This document shows positions 1 through 5,765 of a stretch of 11,274 nt of DNA, in pieces. Both the position numbers and the translations under genes were made by a program. The notes under the pieces were generated by a model. It was given only the letters and a program-made list of their open reading frames with translations. It ran no database searches and had not been told where the DNA came from. Position 1 is the first letter of the stretch; the number at the start of each line of letters is the position of its first letter. This stretch comes from Peptococcaceae bacterium UBA5767 (lineage in GTDB: Bacteria; Bacillota; TC1; UBA5767), in assembly GCA_002418765.1 (NCBI GenBank), contig DIET01000021.1, forward strand, positions 1 to 11,274, written 5' to 3'.

Positions 1-219
1 TGTGCCCAGAAAACGTACACGAAGTGCGTGAGATGACAGCTGAGTATATGCATACATATAATTATGTAAGAGGCCATCAGAGCCATAAATATCTAACGCC
101 GTTTGAGGTTTATCATGGTGCTTTAACAAAAGTTGCATAGTCTATTTCAAAAGGAGGATGTTTATCTTAAATATTCGAATTTCGTGTCTTGACAAACGTA
201 GCCATTATAGTATCTGACA
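1..219 (+). mobile_element. Right end of an IS3/IS481-like insertion sequence (partial)
   Basis: The window opens inside an insertion sequence: the C-terminal end of a transposase is followed by about 80 non-coding bases. The element enters from the left edge. Its right boundary is not certain. I place it near 219, where the sequence ends in TATCTGACA; read from the other strand this gives TGTCAGATAC, a plausible start for a terminal inverted repeat because such elements usually begin with TG and end with CA. The left end and the matching inverted repeat are outside the window, so the boundary and any target duplication cannot be confirmed. The transposase tail is seen directly; the end point is inference. 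Confidence 0.5.
3..140 (+). CDS. Transposase C-terminal fragment, IS3/IS481-type integrase core (partial)
   Basis: This is the last 45 codons of a DDE integrase-core transposase, the enzyme that cuts and joins the ends of its insertion sequence. The start lies beyond the left edge. The visible tail contains EYMHTYNYVRGHQSHKYLTP followed by FEVYHG. This fits the family's conserved C-terminal pattern (YNxxRPHQSLGYLTPxEVY) just after the third catalytic acidic residue, which would lie outside the window. The usual Pro of RPHQS is Gly here, and SLGY reads SHKY; both are small departures. The reading frame is open to the left edge and ends at TAG. It is the only gene on the plus strand. I cannot say whether the full copy is intact. 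Confidence 0.8.
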   Translation, partial: CPENVHEVREMTAEYMHTYNYVRGHQSHKYLTPFEVYHGALTKVA

Positions 220-460
220 CTTCAGCACCCCCTTTTCACCACTAATATTTTATCAAATAATTGCCAATTTATCACTACTTTAATAGGCTTTAGTATGCAT
301 TGGCATTTATAAGCAGTTTTTATTTTTTCGAAGTATTATAAATTGTGTGTTACATCTATCCTGTCTCCACAACCTATACAAAAATGACCGTTATCTAGTC
401 TGTCAACACAACCCTCTCTCAATTAATGCTGTTGACCTGTTCCCGCATAAAACAAAATAG

Positions 461-525
461 GGGCTTCCCAGTCAATCTGCTACCAGCTATTTTTATAGCA
501 TCAAGCAGCAAACGCTGGAAAGCCC
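461..525. repeat. Long imperfect stem-loop (65 bases)
   Basis: A long inverted repeat folds with these paired blocks, outermost to innermost: GGGCTT (461-466) with AAGCCC (520-525), CC (467-468) with GG (517-518), AGT (470-472) with GCT (514-516), CTGCT (477-481) with AGCAG (504-508), and GCTAT (486-490) with ATAGC (495-499) around a TTTT loop. The inner two stems are separated by a symmetric 4/4 internal loop (ACCA against ATCA). On the minus strand the stem is followed by a T-rich run (TATTTTGTTTTAT, 446-458), so it could also end transcripts coming from the tRNA side. The pairing is seen by eye; any function as terminator, structured RNA or mobile-element remnant is inference. Confidence 0.55.
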
Positions 526-714
526 TTAATTATTAGGTTTCTTCGTCTATCATTTTTCTACCCTTGACATCAAGACTACCGTCTCCACATGGCCCGTTCA
601 AGGAAACATATCAAGCTATAAATCTAATGTTCAACGATTTACTTAAAAAATGCATACCCCTGCCTAATATCAAACGATTTGAAGCTGCGTTCCTGGTTGC
701 ATCAACCAGCAAAC
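498..714 (+). repeat. Diverged 16-base direct repeat, two copies (498-513 and 699-714)
   Basis: GCATCAAGCAGCAAAC at 498-513 and GCATCAACCAGCAAAC at 699-714 match at 15 of 16 positions, 201 bases apart. Each copy is the right arm of its own hairpin. The single difference (G505 against C706) is matched by an opposite change in the left arms: C480 pairs with G505 and G696 pairs with C706. Read on the minus strand in one frame, both copies encode a related string (LLLDA and LLVDA), so an alternative is two decayed copies of one coding segment. Confidence 0.45.
693..709. repeat. Short perfect hairpin
   Basis: CTGGTTG (693-699) and CAACCAG (703-709) form a perfect 7-bp stem around the 3-base loop CAT. 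There is no T-run on either side, so it is not an obvious terminator. Its right arm belongs to the repeat shared with the hairpin at 461-525. Confidence 0.5.
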
Positions 715-821
715 TAGCAAAAATCTAAATAATATCGTCCTGAAATTGGAACCTGCTATATCCAAAAAGTCCCAAAATCTCACTGTTTTAGCCATTCCAG
801 GACAAAATAAAACCACCCACA

Positions 822-839
822 GATAAAATTCTTTTTATC
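822..839 (-). terminator. Possible weak stem-loop downstream of tRNA-Ser
   Basis: GATAAAA (822-828) and TTTTATC (833-839) form a 7-bp stem around a 4-base loop, starting about 20 bases past the tRNA 3' end on the minus strand. The stem is AT-rich. It is followed not by an immediate T-run but by GTGGGTGG and then TTTTATTTT further on. It is placed where a tRNA terminator should lie, but it is weak. Confidence 0.25.
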
Positions 840-857
840 AATAGATGGTACTTCATT

Positions 858-948
858 TGGCGGAGGGTTAGGGATTCGAACCCTAGGTCGGCTCATCACC
901 GACACGAAATTTCGAGTTTCGCACCATCGACCTCTCGGACAACCCTCC
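858..948 (-). tRNA. tRNA-Ser (anticodon CGA), CCA encoded
   Basis: This is a complete class II tRNA on the minus strand. The acceptor pairs GGAGGGT (942-948) with ACCCTCC, followed by discriminator G (861) and an encoded CCA (858-860). The anticodon stem CGAAA/TTTCG encloses loop CTCGAAA, giving anticodon CGA (912-914), which reads the serine codon UCG. The long variable arm has a GTCGG/CCGAC stem, the hallmark of Ser, Leu and Tyr tRNAs, and the T arm is TAGGG-TTCGAAT-CCCTA. The D stem is slightly irregular: by my alignment the 10-25 pair is U-U rather than a Watson-Crick pair. The gene stands alone; I could not define a convincing promoter. The end is 861 if CCA is excluded. Confidence 0.95.
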
Positions 949-1070
949 GTATTTTATCTTCAACATCAATTCTCAAATCAACCCACAGAAAAAGGAGAGA
1001 ACCAATTAAGTAGAAATGAAGCAAGTCATATCAATGGCTCCTAGTCTGTGCTACTACATACATTGGTCAT

Positions 1071-1110
1071 TTTCAAGTCAGCCTCGTTAGGCCTGCTTCG
1101 ATACCTCTCC
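1071..1110 (-). pseudogene. Truncated tRNA-Ser(UGA)-like gene, 5' half only
   Basis: On the minus strand 1110-1071 reads as the first 40 bases of a serine tRNA: acceptor strand GGAGAGG, TA at positions 8-9, a D arm with a TCG/CGA stem (1099-1101 and 1084-1086) around a 12-base loop holding GG, the 5' anticodon strand GCTGA (1078-1082) and the full loop CTTGAAA (1071-1077) with anticodon UGA. The next bases, ATGACC, do not restore the anticodon stem, where TCAGT or similar is expected. No variable arm, T arm or TTCGAA follows before the intact tRNA-Ser(CGA). The D arm and 5' sequence agree closely with my recollection of clostridial tRNA-Ser(UGA). It lies on the same strand as, and about 120 bases upstream of, the intact gene. 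Homology appears to stop exactly after the anticodon loop. Confidence 0.7.
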
Positions 1111-1223
1111 ATGGGCAATCCAAAAATCTTGCTATGAACTACATTCCAGATTCTACCAGAAACGCAACAATAAATCCATTCCTTTAAAAAAAATCGCCTA
1201 AATATTCCAAACCACATATCTGG

Positions 1224-2234
1224 CTAACTCTCCAATATTTCACATGCAAAACCCCTTAGCTCATCCACCTGGGTAGCTTGTCCCAAAACCATCATACTGT
1301 CACCTTGCTCGAGCATGGTATCAGAGCTTGGATTAAACAAAAGCTTACCAGAGCCTTTTTTGCGGATCGCCAGTACAATCAGGCCTGTCTTCTCAGGGAT
1401 CTTAATGTCCTGCAGTGTTCTGCCAGCCATATGGGAACCCGCGCAAAGCATCACTTCCTCCATATCCAAACTCACATCATCAATTTGTGTCATCACATCC
1501 AAAAACGATTTGATGGTGGGACGCAGAACCATGGCAGCAATTCTTCTTCCACCAATTTCATTGGCTGAAATGGTATTGTTGGCACCTGCCCGCAATAATT
1601 TAACATGAGCCCCTTTTTCAATGGATTTAGCAATAATATAGATATCCGGATTGATCTGTCTGGCCGTAAGCACCGTATAAACATTGTCAGCATCATTGGC
1701 CAATGTACAAACAATCCCCTTGGCCTCCATAATCTTTGCTTTTTGTAAGGCATCTTCACTGGTAGCATCATCCTTGATGATGAGGATCCCTTCCTCCACT
1801 AGCTCTTGGGCTCTTTCTTCATTGCGTTCAATGACAACAAAGGATACCTTTTTTTTCTGTAGTTGCTCAATAACAGTCTGGCCGATCTCCCCGGCTCCAC
1901 AAATAATATAATGCTGCTGCAACGTGCTGATACGATTGATCATTTTTCTTTTCCTCCAGGCCTCCTTGAATTCTCCTTCAAAAAAAAGTCTCACCAAGCT
2001 CGTAAAACCATAACCGACTGTTCCCAAGCCAGCCATAATCACCACAACCGTAAAAAGTTTAGCCGCATCTGTCATGGGGGCCACTTCTCCATAACCGACC
2101 GTAGATATGGTAATCGCCGTCATATAGAGCGCGTCAATGAAGCCTACACCCAACAGCATGCTGTACCCAGTAATACTAATCACAATGATCAGCAAAAAAA
2201 TACTAATAATGGAAGTAAATTTCTTTTGATTCAC
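1224..2234 (-). CDS. Two-helix potassium channel with RCK (TrkA-N/TrkA-C) regulatory domains
   Basis: Predicted inner-membrane K+ channel subunit of the MthK/Kch type, probably acting as a tetramer. From the chosen start (336 residues) it has TM1 at about 8-28, a pore loop with the K+ selectivity filter TVGYG at 45-49, and TM2 at about 59-83. An RCK_N Rossmann domain follows, with GAGEIG (113-118) and the strand-end acid E136 that usually contacts the ligand ribose, then an RCK_C (TrkA-C) domain over roughly 245-330. The open frame reaches a GTG at 2243, but that codon overlaps the Shine-Dalgarno AAGGGG (2243-2248). The GTG at 2234 sits 8 bases after it and is preferred; this shortens the protein by three residues. 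It lies 49 bases after the DUF456 gene and is probably the last gene of the row. No clear terminator was seen, only an A/T run at 1186-1193. Confidence 0.9.
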   Translation of the reverse strand: MNQKKFTSIISIFLLIIVISITGYSMLLGVGFIDALYMTAITISTVGYGEVAPMTDAAKLFTVVVIMAGLGTVGYGFTSLVRLFFEGEFKEAWRKRKMINRISTLQQHYIICGAGEIGQTVIEQLQKKKVSFVVIERNEERAQELVEEGILIIKDDATSEDALQKAKIMEAKGIVCTLANDADNVYTVLTARQINPDIYIIAKSIEKGAHVKLLRAGANNTISANEIGGRRIAAMVLRPTIKSFLDVMTQIDDVSLDMEEVMLCAGSHMAGRTLQDIKIPEKTGLIVLAIRKKGSGKLLFNPSSDTMLEQGDSMMVLGQATQVDELRGFACEILES

Positions 2235-2283
2235 AACAAGCACCCCTTGATATCTTCATGATCCCAATCCACTCAATCTTCGG

Positions 2284-2763
2284 CTAAAAAATATTCATAA
2301 AAAAATAAATGATCATCAGCATCTCGATCAATAGCTTAACCAAGGTACCACCCACAAGACCTACCAGCGTACCTACACCTACTTGAAAAGCCTGTTTCCA
2401 TGATTTACCCAGCAAGAGCTCAACCAAAACAGCCCCAACAACGGGCCCAATCAAAAAGCCCAAAGGGCCCAGAACAAATATAGCCACCAAAGCCCCAGCA
2501 ATGGCTCCCCAGGCAGCCTGTTTGCTTCCACCATAAGCTTTGGTTCCCCAGACTGACGCTATCTGGTCGGCAGCAAGAACCACAATAGTCACCACACCCT
2601 GCACGACAAAGAAAGTGACATCCAGAAGAACAAAACCTGTAAATAACCCATATACGATCATGCCAAGATAAATAAGAATCACCCCGGGCAAAACAGGGAG
2701 AACCGTTCCCGCAAGTCCTATGATAAATAAGATTACCGTGATTACCAAACCCCAAACATGCAA
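2284..2763 (-). CDS. DUF456 family membrane protein
   Basis: A small, very hydrophobic protein of 159 residues that fits the DUF456 family, whose function is unknown. Near the N terminus it has the family's G-T-x-x-P-x-L-P-G pattern (GTVLPVLPG, residues 19-27). Four or more membrane segments can be seen, rich in Gly, Ala and Val (about 4-22, 28-48, 50-65, 80-118 and 128-157), with GPLGFLIGPVVGA in the second half. The start is TTG at 2763, supported by Shine-Dalgarno GGGAGG (2771-2776) at 7 bases. That site overlaps the TAG stop of rlmH, which suggests coupled translation. Context gives no specific job beyond being in the same transcript as a methyltransferase and a K+ channel. Family assignment is from pattern recognition. 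Confidence 0.85.
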   Translation of the reverse strand: MHVWGLVITVILFIIGLAGTVLPVLPGVILIYLGMIVYGLFTGFVLLDVTFFVVQGVVTIVVLAADQIASVWGTKAYGGSKQAAWGAIAGALVAIFVLGPLGFLIGPVVGAVLVELLLGKSWKQAFQVGVGTLVGLVGGTLVKLLIEMLMIIYFFMNIF

Positions 2764-2775
2764 TGGCTTACCTCC

Positions 2776-3294
2776 CTACATTTTCTTGTTCTTCATATCT
2801 ACATCCCCAGCACAACCCTTGTGGTACGGTGCTCCTTGCTTGATACGATGCGCACGATAGAGTTGCTCCAATAGAATCACGCGCATCATCTGATGCGGAA
2901 AAGTCATTTGAGAAAAGGATACCAAAAGCTTACAAGCATCCTTGACCTTCTGGCTCAGTCCCAGAGATCCCCCGATAATCCAGGTCAAATGGCTTTCGCC
3001 ATGAATCCCCAGAGATTCTATAAGAGCTGAAAACGCCACACTATCTGGTTTTGAGCCTTCAATAGCCAGTCCTACAGGATACGAACCCGAAGGAATTCTA
3101 GCAAGAATTTTTTCTCCTTCCTTATCCTTAACCTGTTGCATCTGAGCCTCACTCATAGATTCTGGACAACGCTCATCGGTAATCTCAATCATCTCCAGTT
3201 TTCCATACCGGCTTAAGCGCTTCATATACTCAGAGCAAGCCTCTCTATAGAACTTCTCTTTTATTTTCCCAACAGCAATAATCGTCATATGCAT
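2776..3294 (-). CDS. rlmH: 23S rRNA (pseudouridine-1915-N3)-methyltransferase RlmH
   Basis: Small SPOUT (trefoil-knot) methyltransferase that uses S-adenosylmethionine to methylate N3 of pseudouridine 1915 in helix 69 of 23S rRNA, on the assembled ribosome. In the 172-residue form chosen here, the signature blocks are MTIIAVGKIKEKF (3-15), WIIGGSLGL (105-113, cofactor knot), MTFPHQ (130-135), LLEQLYRAHRI (141-151) and PYHK (156-159). Two starts are possible: GTG at 3303, overlapping the MFS stop as GTGA, and ATG at 3294. ATG 3294 matches the family's spacing (six residues before AVG) and has GTGATC upstream, complementary to the 16S tail. Family members usually end at or near PYHK at about 159 residues; here 13 more residues follow (GCAGDVDMKNKKM). 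The downstream DUF456 ribosome binding site overlaps its stop. Confidence 0.95.
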   Translation of the reverse strand: MHMTIIAVGKIKEKFYREACSEYMKRLSRYGKLEMIEITDERCPESMSEAQMQQVKDKEGEKILARIPSGSYPVGLAIEGSKPDSVAFSALIESLGIHGESHLTWIIGGSLGLSQKVKDACKLLVSFSQMTFPHQMMRVILLEQLYRAHRIKQGAPYHKGCAGDVDMKNKKM

Positions 3295-3299
3295 TTCGA

Positions 3300-4580
3300 T
3301 CACTCTTCTCTCAAACGACTCTTATCATCAATGATGCCCAGGGTCTTGTTAAACTTCACGCTCAGATAAACCCATCCCAAACAAATTGTCGCCAAACCAA
3401 CCACCAGTACAAAGGCCCAATAAAGGCCATAGACATCGCCTATCTTACCCACCAATGGAAAAATTAAGATCATAAAAAAACTATACAACATGCTTTGAAA
3501 AGACAACATCGTTGCCCTCTTATCAGAGGTGATCAGCCGATTAATATAATCAATAACGACAACATAAACCATGCTTTCAAGTGTCAGCAAACCAATCACA
3601 GACATGGGCAGGACCGGTCGAAATAAGATTCCCCAAAAAGCAGCGACACCCAACAAAGCGAGCCATTTTAAAGTTCTACGGAAACCCAATCTCTTTTCAA
3701 TGCGAAATGCATTCCAAGTCACGATGGCGCCACTGAGTCCTGCTAAGGACAAAAAGGCTCCAATCCAAAATTCCGAATACCCCAATCCGTATAGATACAC
3801 CTGCATGTAATAAAACACCGTCATGGCCAAAGCACCATAAATCTCTGAAACAATCAAGAGAAATCCAAGAGTATCATGATGGCGCAGAATATATATGGAA
3901 TCCGTAATCTTCCCCTTGAAATCAGATAAAATCGATCGTGCTCCTCGATTCCCTGGCTTTTCCCAATTTTCTTCCATGTCTTTGATTTCTGCCGCTCGTG
4001 GTTCCACAAAACAAAATGACAGCATGAACGTGATCAGTGCCACCAACAGGGACAAACGATAAACCAAGTCATAACTGTATTGAGCAAGATAACCACCGAG
4101 TAGAAGAGAAGCAGTCGCCGCCAGCTGAAAAAAAAGCTCCTGCCTTCCAACAATTCTCAAGTAATGAGATTTTTCTCCAATGGCTTTGACACTGTCATAA
4201 AGAAGCGCGTCGCCTGCTCCGGATTCCAGATTAAAACTCAGTGCGTCCAATACAAAAGCCAAACCAAACCACACAATATGGCTAGAATAAATAAGCAATA
4301 TAATACTCACGATAGAAGCCAAGCGACCGATTATCCGGGAGAATTTCCTTCCCAGCAAATCTGCAACGACTCCCGTAGGGACCTCAAAAACAATGGAAGA
4401 AAGATGAAATAGTGATTCCATGGATCCTATCTGCAGAAAACTAAGACCCCTGCTGGACAAATACAACATCCATATTCCGTGGGTCAGCCTGAAATTTTGA
4501 AAAAAAACAAATATATAGTTTTTGGGAATATTTCGGCGATAGCCGGCCAATCGTTTATTTTCATAAGGCATCCTGATCAC
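3300..4580 (-). CDS. Major facilitator superfamily transporter
   Basis: Predicted 12-helix secondary transporter of the inner membrane, 426 residues from the GTG at 4580. The loop between helices 2 and 3 carries the MFS motif A (GVVADLLGRK, residues 70-79) with its conserved Asp73 and Gly-Arg-Lys. A charged central loop (about 195-230, DMEENWEKPGNRGARS) separates the two six-helix halves, as is typical. The substrate cannot be told from the sequence; drug or metabolite efflux is only a guess. The start is ambiguous. GTG 4580 is 9 bases after AAGGA (4590-4594), which overlaps the AI-2E stop. An in-frame ATG at 4571 follows GGTGATC, complementary to the 16S tail. The TGA stop overlaps the GTG start codon of the longer rlmH frame. 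Confidence 0.88.
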   Translation of the reverse strand: MIRMPYENKRLAGYRRNIPKNYIFVFFQNFRLTHGIWMLYLSSRGLSFLQIGSMESLFHLSSIVFEVPTGVVADLLGRKFSRIIGRLASIVSIILLIYSSHIVWFGLAFVLDALSFNLESGAGDALLYDSVKAIGEKSHYLRIVGRQELFFQLAATASLLLGGYLAQYSYDLVYRLSLLVALITFMLSFCFVEPRAAEIKDMEENWEKPGNRGARSILSDFKGKITDSIYILRHHDTLGFLLIVSEIYGALAMTVFYYMQVYLYGLGYSEFWIGAFLSLAGLSGAIVTWNAFRIEKRLGFRRTLKWLALLGVAAFWGILFRPVLPMSVIGLLTLESMVYVVVIDYINRLITSDKRATMLSFQSMLYSFFMILIFPLVGKIGDVYGLYWAFVLVVGLATICLGWVYLSVKFNKTLGIIDDKSRLREE

Positions 4581-4592
4581 CCATTATGTTCC

Positions 4593-5696
4593 TTAAGATG
4601 GCTTGGACTGTTTATAATCTTTCCCATCAATTCGTTCCTTGTAATTAAAAACAGATGTAATCAATAGCTTTAACAAAATGTAGGATGGCACAGCAATCAA
4701 CCCACCCAGCAAACCAAACAAAGACGTAATACCAATAACGATGATAATGACTGTCAAAGGATGAATAGGCAATCGCGCACTCATAATATTGGGTGTGATG
4801 AAGTTGCCCTCGATCTGTTGGGCCGCCAGCATGACCAGCAAAACTTTGACAACCAACCAGATATCGATGGTAAGTGCAATAAACAAAGCTGGAATAATAC
4901 CCAAAAACGGTCCCAAAAATGGAATGATACTGGTAATCATAGCAAAAATTGACAAGAAAATCTTGGTTGGCATACCAATAATGGAATAACCAATAAACAT
5001 CAAGAGGCCAACTACGACTGCCACCATCATTTGACCTGTAATATAGCGTGAGACAGAGTGATCTGCTTCCACCAGATACGCGTGAAGACGTTCTTCATAC
5101 CTACTTGGGAATAGTCGTATTAGGGTTTTGGCCATCTTGCGATCATCACGCAAAAAGTAGACCAAAAAGAAAGGAATCAAAATAATCTGGTATCCTAAAC
5201 TGGCGGCAGAACCCAGTATCCCCAAAATATTACTCGTAAAATCTTTTACAACAATATAAAACTGCTCCTGCAAATCCAGCAATGTTTGATTGAACTGTTC
5301 GCTATCAAAAAACGGTAAACTAAATTCACTGGGATCGATGGGTTGAAAACTTTTTGTTCCCATCCAACCACTAAAATCGCTATATGCTCGGACAGATTCC
5401 CGAAAAACGGTGCTGACGGTAAAAAATACCACACCAGAGAACAAAACCACCACCAGCATCACAACCAAAAAAATAGCGACACTGTTACTTAGTTTTTTAA
5501 CTCCCAACAGTTTTCTATACAAAGGCCGAAAAATATAATAAAAGATCCAAGCAAAAAGAATGGGTGTTATAAAAATTCTAAAAGCCTTATAGACAGGATC
5601 AATGGCAAAATTGATTTGTTTCAATAGAATAATCACCACCAGCAACATGATCATCCCTAGCATATATTTAAAATACCGTCCGTTAAAAAAATCCAT
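4593..5696 (-). CDS. AI-2E family (UPF0118/PerM) transporter
   Basis: Polytopic membrane protein of 367 residues, the usual size for the AI-2E/PerM family. Family members have been linked to autoinducer-2 export, Na+(Li+)/H+ antiport and other transport, so the name does not fix the substrate. It has two N-terminal helices (about 10-48), a third at 65-95, a soluble segment (about 97-155) and then a helix-rich C-terminal half containing the conserved-looking stretch IIPFLGPFLGIIPALF (about 263-278). The C terminus is short and charged (YKERIDGKDYKQSKPS). ATG at 5696 is preceded by AGGAGG only 4 bases away, with a second AAGGAG further up. It is the first gene of the row down to the K+ channel, with a -10 element upstream. 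Confidence 0.88.
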   Translation of the reverse strand: MDFFNGRYFKYMLGMIMLLVVIILLKQINFAIDPVYKAFRIFITPILFAWIFYYIFRPLYRKLLGVKKLSNSVAIFLVVMLVVVLFSGVVFFTVSTVFRESVRAYSDFSGWMGTKSFQPIDPSEFSLPFFDSEQFNQTLLDLQEQFYIVVKDFTSNILGILGSAASLGYQIILIPFFLVYFLRDDRKMAKTLIRLFPSRYEERLHAYLVEADHSVSRYITGQMMVAVVVGLLMFIGYSIIGMPTKIFLSIFAMITSIIPFLGPFLGIIPALFIALTIDIWLVVKVLLVMLAAQQIEGNFITPNIMSARLPIHPLTVIIIVIGITSLFGLLGGLIAVPSYILLKLLITSVFNYKERIDGKDYKQSKPS

Positions 5697-5735
5697 ATTG
5701 CCTCCTATACTCCTTTTTGATCGTTTTACCTTATC

Positions 5736-5763
5736 ATTATATCATGAGTACGATGCCAAGCAA
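5736..5763 (-). promoter_or_regulatory. Probable sigma-A-type promoter for the AI-2E gene row
   Basis: On the minus strand a perfect TATAAT (5736-5741) lies about 40 bases before the AI-2E start. A partial -35 box, TTGCTT (5758-5763), is 16 bases upstream of it and overlaps the end of the M20 gene region. TTGGCA (5754-5759) is a better hexamer but only 12 bases away, too close. The -10 element is convincing; the -35 assignment is weak. If real, it would separate the AI-2E row from the M20 gene. Confidence 0.45.
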
Positions 5764-5765
5764 TG

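Larger units (their letters stand above)
220..857. other. Gene-poor stretch between the IS end and tRNA-Ser
   Basis: About 640 bases without a convincing gene on either strand. The sequence is AT-rich from about 235 to 350. It holds a long imperfect hairpin (461-525), a short perfect hairpin (693-709) and a diverged 16-base direct repeat that forms one arm of each (498-513 and 699-714). The 9-mer GTCTCCACA also occurs twice (363-371 and 581-589). Minus-strand open fragments of 30-41 codons exist, for example 670-795, 611-728 and 419-525, but they lack ribosome binding sites and I recognise no family. The stretch is best read as decayed sequence beside a tRNA gene. Confidence 0.6.

Noticed and set aside
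149..216. AAGGAGG directly followed by ATG on the plus strand, 19 codons
   Set aside because: The Shine-Dalgarno-like run abuts the ATG with no spacer, and the frame lies inside the insertion-sequence tail.
363..589. GTCTCCACA direct repeats (363-371 and 581-589) as target-site duplications of an inserted element
   Set aside because: The bases just inside the two copies show no terminal inverted repeats, and no transposase lies between them.
670..795. Minus-strand open frame of 41 codons with an ATG start and a hydrophobic middle
   Set aside because: No ribosome binding site before the ATG, no recognisable family, and the frame lies in a stretch with several overlapping broken frames; more likely chance or a pseudogene remnant.
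949..982. Promoter for tRNA-Ser (TTGATT, 17 bases, GATAAA on the minus strand)
   Set aside because: The -10 candidate lies only about 5 bases before the mature tRNA 5' end, so transcription would begin inside the tRNA.
1015..1089. Plus-strand 24-codon frame downstream of AAAGGAGAG
   Set aside because: The spacing from the purine run to ATG is about 18 bases, too long, and the 3' part runs through the tRNA-Ser relic antisense.
994..1110. GGAGAG (994-999) as a distant acceptor partner making the tRNA-Ser relic a complete 117-base tRNA
   Set aside because: The six bases can pair, but there is no T arm (no TTCGAA), no variable arm and no anticodon-stem 3' strand between them.
1186..1230. Terminator for the K+ channel gene: a T-run (minus strand) with an AAATATT/AATATTT stem
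   Set aside because: The stem is seven AT pairs around a 27-base loop that contains the stop codon; too weak to call.
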